The notes beneath the pieces were generated by a model. The model was given only the letters and a program-made list of their open reading frames with translations, was not told the DNA's origin and did not search any database. The position numbers and the translations under genes were made by a program. From positions 1 through 64,000 of the forward strand of contig JAIEOV010000017.1 of assembly GCA_019750135.1 (NCBI GenBank): a stretch of 64,000 nt of DNA, read 5' to 3'. Source of the stretch: Reyranella sp. GTDB lineage: Bacteria; Pseudomonadota; Alphaproteobacteria; Reyranellales; Reyranellaceae. This document shows, piece after piece, positions 25,979-34,952 of the stretch (positions within the stretch are counted from its first letter, which is position 1; each line of letters starts with the position of its first letter).

Positions 25979-26766
25979 ACGTCCAAGGTCGACATGAACT
26001 GACGCTGCGTCCCGCGCAGCACCAGGCATGTCAGCCTGCCGCTCACGAACGCGCCGGTATCGACGTTGATGCGATGGCCGAGGTCCTGCGGCAGGTCGCA
26101 GATCGTATGGCCATGCACCACCACCTTGCCCGGCAGGGCCGCCCGAGCGCGCAGGAATTCGTCACGGATCCAGAGCAAGTCCGCCGGGTGCTGCTTCTCT
26201 AGGCTGACGCCCGGCCGCACGCCGGCATGGACGAAGACATAGTCGCCCACGGTGCAGTGCAAGGTGCAGTCACGGTAGAAAGCGAGATGCGCCTGTGGCA
26301 CCGCAGCCGCCAGCGCGCTGCGCAACTCAGCGGCACGCTGCGGCGTATCCGGATAGCGCTTGAGCGGCACGCCATAGGACAACAGCGTCTCCAGGCCGCC
26401 ATAGGAGAGCCAATCCAGGCCGTCGCTGCGCCCGTCCACGAAGTCGAGCAGCGCCTCCTCGTGATTGCCCAGCAGGCGCGTTGTCGTGAAACCCGACAGC
26501 GGGTCGCGGAGCAGCCGCTCGACCACGCCACGGCTGCAAGGGCCTCGATCGATGTAGTCGCCCAGGAAGATCAGGCTGCGTTGGGTGTCCTCGCCATGCC
26601 GCGTCGCCTCCTCGGCGATGCGGGCCAGCAGCACCTCGAGCAGGTCGGCCCGACCGTGAATATCGCCGACAACGTAAACGGCGTTGCCAGCAGGAACAGA
26701 CGGCGGCTCAGCCGGCGGAGGCGCTCGTCCGAACCACCGTGACCAGATCCGAGGCGTGGGCCGCCC
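25975..26766 (-). CDS. PPP-family metallophosphoesterase (bacterial Ser/Thr/Tyr phosphatase type); start codon unresolved
   Basis: GDIHGRADLLE, GDYIDRG, LLGNHEEAL, VHGHTI motifs. The frame is open back to the TAG of the BY-kinase gene (26767-26769), with no ATG/GTG/TTG/CTG before GDIHG. First GTG is at 26634, downstream of GDIHG; a candidate ATC start is at 26748. Confidence 0.85.
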   Translation of the reverse strand, partial: GRPTPRIWSRWFGRAPPPAEPPSVPAGNAVYVVGDIHGRADLLEVLLARIAEEATRHGEDTQRSLIFLGDYIDRGPCSRGVVERLLRDPLSGFTTTRLLGNHEEALLDFVDGRSDGLDWLSYGGLETLLSYGVPLKRYPDTPQRAAELRSALAAAVPQAHLAFYRDCTLHCTVGDYVFVHAGVRPGVSLEKQHPADLLWIRDEFLRARAALPGKVVVHGHTICDLPQDLGHRINVDTGAFVSGRLTCLVLRGTQRQFMSTLDV

Positions 26767-29148
26767 CTACCGCTTAGCCAGCGTCAGTGGCGGACGCCCG
26801 GCGGGAGCCGGCGGCTCGGCGACCGAACCATAGTAGCCGCGGTAGCGCGAGTAGTAGTCGCCGTGGTCGCCGTAGCCGTAGCGGGCGTGCTTGGCGAGGT
26901 TGACTCGGTTGATGACGATGCCGACGTGACTGCTGACGCCCAGCAAGGCGGCGATCGCCGTCTTGACCACCTCGCGAGGCGTCTTGGCCCACTGCACGAT
27001 GAACACCGTGTAGTCGGCAAGACGGGCGATAATGCGGGCGTCGGACACCGCCATGACCGGCGGGCCGTCGAGGATCACGAGGTCGTAGCGTTCCGAGAAG
27101 GTCGCAAGCGCGGCCTTCATGGCGTGCGATTCGAGGATTTCCGGTGCGTTCGGTGTGTTCGGCCGGGCCAGGATGTAGTCGACGCCCGAATTGTCGTGCC
27201 GCTTGGTGCACTCCTCCAGGGTCTTCAGGCCCATCAAATAGTCGTCGATGGTGCCGCCACGGTCCTTCAGGCCGAGCGCGGCCGACATCCTGGCCTGGCG
27301 CAGGTCGAGATCGACGATCAGGACGCGCCGCGAAGCGTTCATCTTGGTGAGCAGGCCGCCCAAGGCGGCGACGAAAGTGGTCTTGCCTTCGCTCGGCGTC
27401 GAGGAGGTGACGGCGATGACGCGCGGCGGCCGATCGAGGCTGCCCAGGCTGATGGCGGTGAACACCGCCCGGATGGCTTCGCCCGCCGGCGACGTGTTGT
27501 TCTCCAGCACATGGGTGACCACGTTGGAGCGTTGCGCGGCCGCACCCTTTACCTCGGGCACCATGCCCAGCACGCCGACACCGGTCGCGTCCTCGACCTG
27601 GGCGGCCGAGCGGAACACGCGGTCGAGCTTCTCGGCGGCGACGGCGCCCGCCATGCCGAGCAGGCAGCCGATCACGAAGGCCGCCATCAGACCCGTCTTG
27701 TAGTTGGGCGAGGAAGGCGCGCCCGACGGCTGGGCATAGGCCAGGATGCGCGCGTCGGCGCGCTGGATGTCCTGCTGCTCACGCAGTTCCTTGAAGCGCG
27801 TCAGGAAGCTCTCGTAGAGGGTGCGGTTCGACTGGGCCTCGCGCTCGAGCTGCTTCTGCTCGGCTTCGTACTGGCTCGCCGTGCCGGAGACGACGGCCGC
27901 CTTGTCGACCAGCTCCTTGAGCTCGTCCTCCTCGGCCTTGGCCGCATCGAGCTCGGCGCGCACCGCGAGGGTGATGCGCTGGGTCTCGCTCAGGAAGCGG
28001 GCGCGGACCGAGGCGAGCTCGTTGCGGGCCTGCATGATCTTGGGATGGTTGTCGCCCAGCGTCGCCGACAGCTCGGCCATCTTGCGGTTGAGCTCGACGT
28101 CCTGGATGCGGAGCGCCGCCAAGGTGGTGTTGCCCGACACTTCGGCGATGTTGGCGATCTCGCCGGGATTGAGGCTTGCCTTGCTGAGCGCCACCAGGCG
28201 CGCCTCGCGCTCGATGCGCTTGGTGCGGGCGGCGACGTACTTGCCGTTGAGTTCCGACAGCGTCTGGGTCGAGACGGTGCCCTCTGGGCTCCCGGCGAGG
28301 CCCTTGTCCCGGCGATAGGAGGCGACCGCCTCTTCGGCGACCTGCAGGTTGCGGCGCAGCTCGGCCAGGCGCTGCTCCAGCCACTCGGTGGCGCGCCGGT
28401 TGGCCTCGTTCTTGGTGTCGATCTGGTCGGCGAGATAAGCCTCGGCCAGAGCGTTGGCGATGCGCGCCGACATCGCGCCGTCGGGGCTCTCGACGGTGAT
28501 CAGGATCACGTAGGTACGTCCCAGCAACGAGACGTTGAGGCCGCCGGCAACGGCACCGATCGCCGCACGACGGCGCGGATCGCTCTCCTCGGCGGCGCGG
28601 CTGGAGCGTGCCGGCTGCCCCTGTTGCGCCTGCTGCGGCTTGGGCGCAGGCGCCAGCAGGGTCGAGATGCCGGTGGCCCACAGCTCGCGCAGCGGCGCGA
28701 AGGCCGAGTCGATGAAGCCCGGCGGCTTGGAACCATTGAAATCCGGATTGTTCGCCAATCCCAACTTGTCGACGACGCGGCCGATCAGGAACTCCGACTG
28801 GATGACCTCGAGCTCGCTCTGGATGGCGCCGAGGTTCATGGTGTCGACGCCCGACAGCGCCGCTTCGGTGCTGACAACCTTGAAGGTACGCGTGTCGAGC
28901 AGCAGCCGCGCCGAGGCTTTGTACATCGGCGTAGCCTGAGCGATGATCAGGGCCATCAACGCAACAGCGACGAGGCCGCAGCCGACGATCAACGCCTTGC
29001 GGCGGTTGAGCAGGCGCAACCACTCCCACAGCTGGTCCGGGGCTTCGCTCGGGCGAACGGGCGCCAGCACGCCAGGCTCGGAAGCCGGGACGATCCGGTT
29101 TATGGCCGCATCATCAGCGATCTGGTCGCTCCTAGGAAACGATCCCAT
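26767..29148 (-). CDS. Wzc-like polysaccharide co-polymerase/BY tyrosine autokinase (Wzz domain plus kinase)
   Basis: N-terminal Wzz with TMs; Walker A TSSTPSEGKTT, A' VLIVDLDLRQ, B LVILDGPPV; C-terminal Tyr cluster YGYGDHGDYYSRYRGYYG. Confidence 0.93.
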   Translation of the reverse strand: MGSFPRSDQIADDAAINRIVPASEPGVLAPVRPSEAPDQLWEWLRLLNRRKALIVGCGLVAVALMALIIAQATPMYKASARLLLDTRTFKVVSTEAALSGVDTMNLGAIQSELEVIQSEFLIGRVVDKLGLANNPDFNGSKPPGFIDSAFAPLRELWATGISTLLAPAPKPQQAQQGQPARSSRAAEESDPRRRAAIGAVAGGLNVSLLGRTYVILITVESPDGAMSARIANALAEAYLADQIDTKNEANRRATEWLEQRLAELRRNLQVAEEAVASYRRDKGLAGSPEGTVSTQTLSELNGKYVAARTKRIEREARLVALSKASLNPGEIANIAEVSGNTTLAALRIQDVELNRKMAELSATLGDNHPKIMQARNELASVRARFLSETQRITLAVRAELDAAKAEEDELKELVDKAAVVSGTASQYEAEQKQLEREAQSNRTLYESFLTRFKELREQQDIQRADARILAYAQPSGAPSSPNYKTGLMAAFVIGCLLGMAGAVAAEKLDRVFRSAAQVEDATGVGVLGMVPEVKGAAAQRSNVVTHVLENNTSPAGEAIRAVFTAISLGSLDRPPRVIAVTSSTPSEGKTTFVAALGGLLTKMNASRRVLIVDLDLRQARMSAALGLKDRGGTIDDYLMGLKTLEECTKRHDNSGVDYILARPNTPNAPEILESHAMKAALATFSERYDLVILDGPPVMAVSDARIIARLADYTVFIVQWAKTPREVVKTAIAALLGVSSHVGIVINRVNLAKHARYGYGDHGDYYSRYRGYYGSVAEPPAPAGRPPLTLAKR

Positions 29149-29302
29149 CCCAATTTACTCCGCGACAAAGTATACGCGCGACGACACCCGCACACGACAT
29201 TCCGTGGCGCCTTTTCGGGCACCACGGTTTACCTTCCCAACAACCCAGGCGATCCCACACCGCCTGCCCCAAATACGCCTACTCCACTACGCTAAGTCCG
29301 GA

Positions 29303-29933
29303 TCAGAACCACCGCTCCGGGACCCGAAGGATGTCGCCCGGCCCCACCGGGCTATCCTCGGTCACGGTTTCTTCCATGCCGATGGTCTGATTGAACCGCT
29401 GAATCGTCATACGCGTCTTGGACGCCCGACGCGTAAACCCTCCTGCGATGGCCACGGCCTGGGCCACATTTATCCCCGAAACGAAGGGAAATGAGCCGGG
29501 CCGACCTACCTCACCGAGAACGTAAAACGGCCGGCGCGCGACCAAGTCAACACTCAATCTCGCCACCCTCAGGAGCCCGTCGGCCCGATACCGCGTGCGC
29601 AGCAACTCCTCGATCTCGGCCGTGGTCATGCCGACAACCGAAACCCGGCCCGCCATGCGCGGCGAGATCACGCCCGCCGAATCGACCTCGTATTCGCCGG
29701 AGAGCTCGGGATCGGAGAGCACGACGACCCGGAGACGGTCTCCTGGCGCAACTCGGTATTCCGCCATCCGGATGGTCTGGGTGACCTGCGACGGCTGCTG
29801 CAGGGTGTTGACCGTCATCGGCGGCTGCGGATCGCAGGCAACGACACTCAACGACAACACGACGCCGAGCGCCGGCATCAGCAGCCGGCGATACAGCGCG
29901 ACCAAGAGATGGGACAGGGCTGAAATTCGCATA
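29303..29933 (-). CDS. Second polysaccharide export (Wza/OPX-like) lipoprotein
   Basis: Lipobox LSLSVVAC; YRVAPGDRLRVVVLSDPELSGEYEVDSAGVISPRMAG; FYVLGEVGRPGSFPFVSGINVAQAVAIAGGFTRRA. Confidence 0.88.
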
Positions 29934-29942
29934 CTCACGACA

Positions 29943-31298
29943 TCACCGCTTGGCGACCAGCCGAATGGAGAACAAGTTGCGGGTGAATTGCGGCCCGCCG
30001 CCCGCCACGTCGGTGGACGTGCCCTGGCTGTACTCGTAGACCGGCCCAATCGAATACTGCGGCCGCACCTCGTAAAGCAGGCCGATCGACGCCTTGATGA
30101 AGGTGTCGGTGCGCGGACTGACGCCGGCAACGCCCGGGGCCGGCGTATAGGCCGCCTGATTGTAGGACAGGCCGCCAACGGCCTTCCATGGATAGTGGAT
30201 GTCGTAAATGAAGTCGACGCCGACCACCGTGGAGACGTAGTTCTGGTAGTTGCTCAAAGCCGATTCGTTGATCGTCCGGTTTATCGCCGGACGCAGCGTC
30301 AGCGGCTCGTAGCCGTTCCAACTGCCGACAAGGCTGAAGATGAACGCCGAGGTCGTTGTTCCCGCCGTGGTGTAGTTTTGACTGGTTGTGCCTATTGCAC
30401 CCTCGAGCTTGCTCTTGGGTCCGGGGGTCCACGTTGCACCTGCATTGACGGTCCAGCCTTGCGAATCGCGCTGTTGGCCTGCAATGTTGATCGTCTCGAC
30501 GTAGACGCGTTGGTTCATAGAAGGTGCGATGAAGAACGACAGGTTGTCGGACACTTCGTAGCCGACGCGGAACCTCTCCTCGTACTCGGTGAGGTTGCGG
30601 CTGGCGGCCGGCAAGCCCAGGGAAGTGATGGTGCTGTAATCGTAGTACCAATACTTCGTGGCCGAGGCCGCCAACTCGTAGAATAGCCGACTGAAACGAT
30701 GATTGAATCCCAATTCAACTGGCATGGAATCGGCGACGGTCGGTGCCTGGGCAAACGACACGTTCGGCGTGCCAAGGGCCTCAGTACTGCGCCGAAAGGC
30801 AACTAGACCAGTCGCATACATGTCGTAGCGGATGTCCAGCCTGCCATCGACCTGCAACAGATAGTTCTGATAGTTCTGAGTTGACGCGGCAGGGTAGAAA
30901 CCGAAACCGCCAGACGCCAGCAGGCGCACCTGATGGCGAATCCATTCCGAACGCAGCTCGAGCTGCGGCCTCACCACCACGAACGATGAGCCGACGGTCG
31001 GCGCCGGCGTCGCAAATACGTTGTCGTCGTAGCCGGTGAGCAACGTGAGCTCCGGATAGAGCGTGAAGGCGCCGACGCTGATACCGAGCTCGTTGGCGCC
31101 GTCGTTTCTCGAGCCAGCCGCCGGCACAGATGTCGACGCGTCAGGCAAGTCGAGTTGCGGCGTCTGCTGATCGAGCGTCTGCCTCGCCGGCGACGGCGTG
31201 TCGACCTGAGCGTGCGCCACCGAGGCGGCACAGGACATCAGCACCCAGCCCACGACGGGAGACCAGATCAGTTGTACGCGGGACGCACGAATCGTCAT
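29943..31298 (-). CDS. Outer-membrane beta-barrel protein, apparently a paralogue of 13798-15144
   Basis: Start MTIRASRVQLIWSPVVGWVLMSCAASVAHAQ; FTLYPELTLLTGYDDNVFATPAPTVGSSFVVVRPQLELRSEWIRHQ; same RLDIRYDMY/LRPAINRT style segments. Confidence 0.75.
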   Translation of the reverse strand: MTIRASRVQLIWSPVVGWVLMSCAASVAHAQVDTPSPARQTLDQQTPQLDLPDASTSVPAAGSRNDGANELGISVGAFTLYPELTLLTGYDDNVFATPAPTVGSSFVVVRPQLELRSEWIRHQVRLLASGGFGFYPAASTQNYQNYLLQVDGRLDIRYDMYATGLVAFRRSTEALGTPNVSFAQAPTVADSMPVELGFNHRFSRLFYELAASATKYWYYDYSTITSLGLPAASRNLTEYEERFRVGYEVSDNLSFFIAPSMNQRVYVETINIAGQQRDSQGWTVNAGATWTPGPKSKLEGAIGTTSQNYTTAGTTTSAFIFSLVGSWNGYEPLTLRPAINRTINESALSNYQNYVSTVVGVDFIYDIHYPWKAVGGLSYNQAAYTPAPGVAGVSPRTDTFIKASIGLLYEVRPQYSIGPVYEYSQGTSTDVAGGGPQFTRNLFSIRLVAKR

Positions 31299-31368
31299 GG
31301 AACTGGCAGACCATCCCGGCAACGGACCAAGCGTCGGCTGGAAGAAGCTGTATCCCAATCCGTGAACG

Positions 31369-32142
31369 TTACGACCGGCTGACATAGTTGATCGGATTTG
31401 TCGGGACCGGAGCCGAATTGGGGGACGGTCCACCACCACCGCCGCTGCCACCACCACCGCCCGTCGGTGTGCTTGTTGTTGTCGTCGTTGTCGGGCTCGA
31501 GCCCGACGGCGTCTGAGCCTGCGGACCCGTCAGCGTATCGACCAGGGTCGAGAGCGCACTGGGGCTCAGATTGCCGCCGCCTACCAGCTGGGACAGGAGC
31601 TGATTCACCGTTGCCGCATCGCCGCTCGTCAGCGTGGCGACCTGCCCCGGCGTCAGCACCAGGCCGGGTGGCCCTACGGGCGCTGCCCCCGTTGGAGCCA
31701 ACATGTTCGGCACCGACAGCGCGGTCGGCATGATCGCGACCAGCGGCGCGGCGTTCTGCAACGGCCCAGCGTTCTGCAGCGGCCCGGCACTCTGCAGCGG
31801 CCCCGCGCTCTGCAACGGACCGGCGCTCTGCAACGGACCGGCACTCTGCAAAGGACCGGCCCCTTGCAGCGGGCCGGCACCCTGCAATGGGCCGGAGCCT
31901 TGGAGCGGGCCGGCGCCCTGCAGCGGATTGCCATCCTGCTGCTGATCGCTGCCCGGACCTGACGACGCGCTGGGGCCAACACCTTGCAGCGGTCCGGCAC
32001 CTTGCAATGGTCCCGATCCCTGGAGCGGACCAAGCTGCCGCTGCTGGTTCCCCTGGTCCGCAGGCCCTTGCGCGTGCACCTGCGCTGCCCACAGCAGCGA
32101 TGCCAGAGCAATACACTGCGCCTGGAATGCAATTTTAGTCAT
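31369..32142 (-). CDS. Secreted low-complexity protein with GPLQ(G/S/N)(A/S) hexapeptide tandem repeats
   Basis: Signal peptide MTKIAFQAQCIALASLLWAAQVHAQ; about 13 PLQ units; Thr/Gly-rich tail PTTTTTTSTPTGGGGGSGGGGG. Confidence 0.75.
   Translation of the reverse strand: MTKIAFQAQCIALASLLWAAQVHAQGPADQGNQQRQLGPLQGSGPLQGAGPLQGVGPSASSGPGSDQQQDGNPLQGAGPLQGSGPLQGAGPLQGAGPLQSAGPLQSAGPLQSAGPLQSAGPLQNAGPLQNAAPLVAIMPTALSVPNMLAPTGAAPVGPPGLVLTPGQVATLTSGDAATVNQLLSQLVGGGNLSPSALSTLVDTLTGPQAQTPSGSSPTTTTTTSTPTGGGGGSGGGGGPSPNSAPVPTNPINYVSRS
31745..32030 (-). repeat. 18-bp tandem coding repeats (two blocks) encoding GPLQxx
   Basis: Units such as ggcccagcgttctgcagc / ggcccggcactctgcagc / ggccccgcgctctgcaac in register; blocks at about 31745-31925 and 31976-32030, separated by a non-repeat spacer. 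Confidence 0.9.
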
Positions 32143-32538
32143 GTACCCCAGCCCCACCGCTCGGCCCCCAAGCTGCAGCTCTGAATTGATCGCTGACACC
32201 GCTTGGCCCGTTCGATCATCTCGCGAAACGGCCCCGCCAAGCTGGCGCGCAAAATACCGAAATGCACGCCGTACGCCAAGACCTGGGTGATTCGGGACTT
32301 CGAGAGGGCTTTTGCTGATTTTCATTGTGGAGCCTCAAAGGGCCAAGCTGAACGCAGGCGTATTATACGCTGCTTTTGGGCCAAAAGCCGCCCGCGAGCG
32401 CCGGCTGTAGTGATATCAAAATTAACTGCAGCGTCAACGCAGTAAATAAAAGAATTGTATCTGACAACAAAATATCACTATTTCAATGTCTTACCAAATA
32501 AATCGAAAGCTATTTCGTAGCTAAATCGTCGTATGCCC

Positions 32539-33681
32539 TTACCGAGCGACATTTGTTCGGTCGGCAAGGATTTCGAGACTATTTGCGAAGCCCGCGACAT
32601 CTCCGCACGCCACGCGCCAATAGCCGGCTTTGGCCGGTCGCGCGAGCAGGTCGACGTCGGAGTCTGCACTGCCAACGAACAAAATGGGCCGGCCGCTGTC
32701 CACACAGGCATAGATCTTCGACGGCAGGACAAAGCCCACGAAGGCATCCTTCAGGGTCACGAGATGGGCGTGAGGCGCGCGCAGCAGACCAGCAAGCCGC
32801 TCGAGCGGAACCGGCGCAGAGCGATGGAACGGCACGCCCTGGACCGACAGGCGCTTGGCAAGTTCTTCCGCGCCCGTGCCGGTCGCGCTCAACCACAGGC
32901 GGACACGCCCGCTGCCGTCGCGATGATGCCGCACATAGCCCTCGGCCACGGTGTCGAGCTCGTGCGCCACGCCGTAGTTGCCGGCGTACAGGAGCACGCA
33001 GGCGCCCGCCAACGCCGCCGGCAACGGCTCGATCGCATGGTGGACCGAGAAATCGACCGGCGAGCCGTCGCGGACCAGGGCGATGCGCTGGCCGGCAACG
33101 CCGGTCGTGGCGAGACGTCTCTTCTGGTCGAGGCCCAGTACCTCGAAGCCGTCGATGCGGCGACGCCAGAAGTTGGTGAGGCCGAGCAAGAGGGAGAGGG
33201 CAAGCGACGGGCGCGCCTGCGCCGCGATCAGGCATTCCGGATGGAAATCGGTGATGCGATAGACGAGACGGCCCCGCCACAGGAAGCGCAGCGGCGCCAG
33301 CAGATGGATCATGAAGGGCGGCGAGCCGGTGAACAGGATGCCGTCCGCCGCGCGCAGGTAGCGGAAGCCTGCCGCGACCAACCGCAAATCGGTCCACACC
33401 GTCCACGCGAGGCGGCCGAGCAACGAGCCGCGCGGCACAGGCCTGGCGTGCAGCTTGAGTTCGGTCAGCGTGCCCTCGCCCCTCGTCTCGCGGCGCTCCG
33501 AGGATGCGGCTGAGGTCAACCCGATCAGCGTCACGTCATGACCGCGCTCGGCCAGCGCCTGTGCACGCAACTGCATGTACTGGCCGACCGCACCGAAATC
33601 GGGCGGAAGCCAGTCGGCGAGGATGACGACGCGGCGCTCCCGCGACACGTCGAACGGGCTGTGGGCCAGCAGATCCATCAT
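32539..33681 (-). CDS. Glycosyltransferase family 4 (WcaI-like)
   Basis: VVILADWLPPDFGAVGQYMQLRAQALAERGHDVTLIGLT...ITDFHPEC...VLLYAGNYGVAHE. Confidence 0.85.
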   Translation of the reverse strand: MMDLLAHSPFDVSRERRVVILADWLPPDFGAVGQYMQLRAQALAERGHDVTLIGLTSAASSERRETRGEGTLTELKLHARPVPRGSLLGRLAWTVWTDLRLVAAGFRYLRAADGILFTGSPPFMIHLLAPLRFLWRGRLVYRITDFHPECLIAAQARPSLALSLLLGLTNFWRRRIDGFEVLGLDQKRRLATTGVAGQRIALVRDGSPVDFSVHHAIEPLPAALAGACVLLYAGNYGVAHELDTVAEGYVRHHRDGSGRVRLWLSATGTGAEELAKRLSVQGVPFHRSAPVPLERLAGLLRAPHAHLVTLKDAFVGFVLPSKIYACVDSGRPILFVGSADSDVDLLARPAKAGYWRVACGDVAGFANSLEILADRTNVAR

Positions 33682-34952
33682 CTGCAGCCGACGCCTTTCC
33701 CGTCCAGCACCGACGCGTAGAGCCCGGCCATGCGGCGGGCGACGCTTGGCCAGCCATAGTGTGCCGAGACGTGGGCGCGGCCAGCCTCGCCCATGGCACG
33801 GCTGCCGGCGGCATCGGACAGCATGGCGGTGAGCGCGGCCGCTATGGAGGCCGGCGCCGGATCGATCACGCGGCCCGCGCCGATCTCACGCACGATTTCC
33901 GACATGCCGACATCGGGCGTCGCCAGCACCGGCAGGCCGCGGCGCATCGCCTCGAACGCCGCGAGACCGAAATTCTCCGACAGGGACGTCATGGCGAACA
34001 CGCTGGCCGCCGCGAACAAGGCTTCCTTGTCGACGCCTTCGACATGACGCGGCACGATCATCACGCGGTCGGCAACACCCAAAGTGCGGGCCTGACCAGC
34101 CAGTGCGGCGGCTTGACCATCGGCGTCATCGCCGGCGATCACGAGCCGCGCGGCCGGCGCCAGCGGCAGGGCAGCAATCAGGCGATCGAGGCCCTTCTCC
34201 CAGCTGATCCGCCCGAAGGCGAGCACCAGTGGCCGGTTCGCGATCGCCGCTGCGATGTCGGCCGACGGCGCCGCCGCCGTGGGTGGAGGCGGATCGTCGA
34301 CGCCATGGGGGATCGTGACGACCGGCGGCAGCCGCCAGCCGAAGCTCGCGAGGCGGGTCGCCTCGACCGACGAGGTCGTGTGGATTGCCGCCGCGCCCTC
34401 GAGATTGCTGCGCTCGACGAGCGCGATCCAGGCGGACTTGATCCAGCGGTTCTTGCGGCGGATCAGCTCGGGCACGAGCATGCCGCGCGGCGAGATCACA
34501 TAGGGCACGCCACGTGCGCGCGCCGCGCGCGCGGCGGCCAGGATCGGCCAGAGATAGACGGCGTGCAGATGCACGAGATCGAAGCTGCCCACGTCGGCGG
34601 CCAGGGCGCGGCGCATCGGCGGCGACCAGTAGAGGCGCCGCAACCGCTCACTTGGAAAGTACGTGACCTTGACGCCGTCGAGGTCGACCGGCCGCTGCAG
34701 CGGCACATCGCTGTCGCCCGGGCCGTCGACGCTGGTCGTGAAGACGTGAGTATCGTGGCCGTCGGCAGCCAGGGAGCGGCACAACGCGTGAACAGAACGA
34801 ATTGGGCCGCCGTATCGGACTGCGGGAAGGTAGGTCGGAACGACGTGAAGGAAGCGCAAGGCTCGCCTGCCGCGACTCGATGCTTTGGCCGCAGCGATTC
34901 TAGGACCGGGCGGCGCGCTGGTCGAGCCAACGCATGGCGACCGGCAATGCAA
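33678..34952 (-). CDS. Glycosyltransferase family 4
   Basis: LRFLHVVPTYLPAVRYGGPIRSVHALCRSLA...LVLAFGRISWEKGLDRLIAALP...SLSENFGLAAFEAMRRGLPVLATPDVG. The 5' end of the ORF may be over-extended. Confidence 0.9.
   Translation of the reverse strand: MHCRSPCVGSTSAPPGPRIAAAKASSRGRRALRFLHVVPTYLPAVRYGGPIRSVHALCRSLAADGHDTHVFTTSVDGPGDSDVPLQRPVDLDGVKVTYFPSERLRRLYWSPPMRRALAADVGSFDLVHLHAVYLWPILAAARAARARGVPYVISPRGMLVPELIRRKNRWIKSAWIALVERSNLEGAAAIHTTSSVEATRLASFGWRLPPVVTIPHGVDDPPPPTAAAPSADIAAAIANRPLVLAFGRISWEKGLDRLIAALPLAPAARLVIAGDDADGQAAALAGQARTLGVADRVMIVPRHVEGVDKEALFAAASVFAMTSLSENFGLAAFEAMRRGLPVLATPDVGMSEIVREIGAGRVIDPAPASIAAALTAMLSDAAGSRAMGEAGRAHVSAHYGWPSVARRMAGLYASVLDGKGVGCR

Noticed and set aside
26863-29295. 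810-aa ORF on the plus strand opposite the Wzc-like gene
   Set aside because: Shadow ORF of a well-supported BY-kinase; no recognisable domain.
31745-32030. Possible CRISPR-like array
   Set aside because: Direct 18-bp units have no unique spacers and stay in frame as GPLQxx codons; this is a coding repeat.
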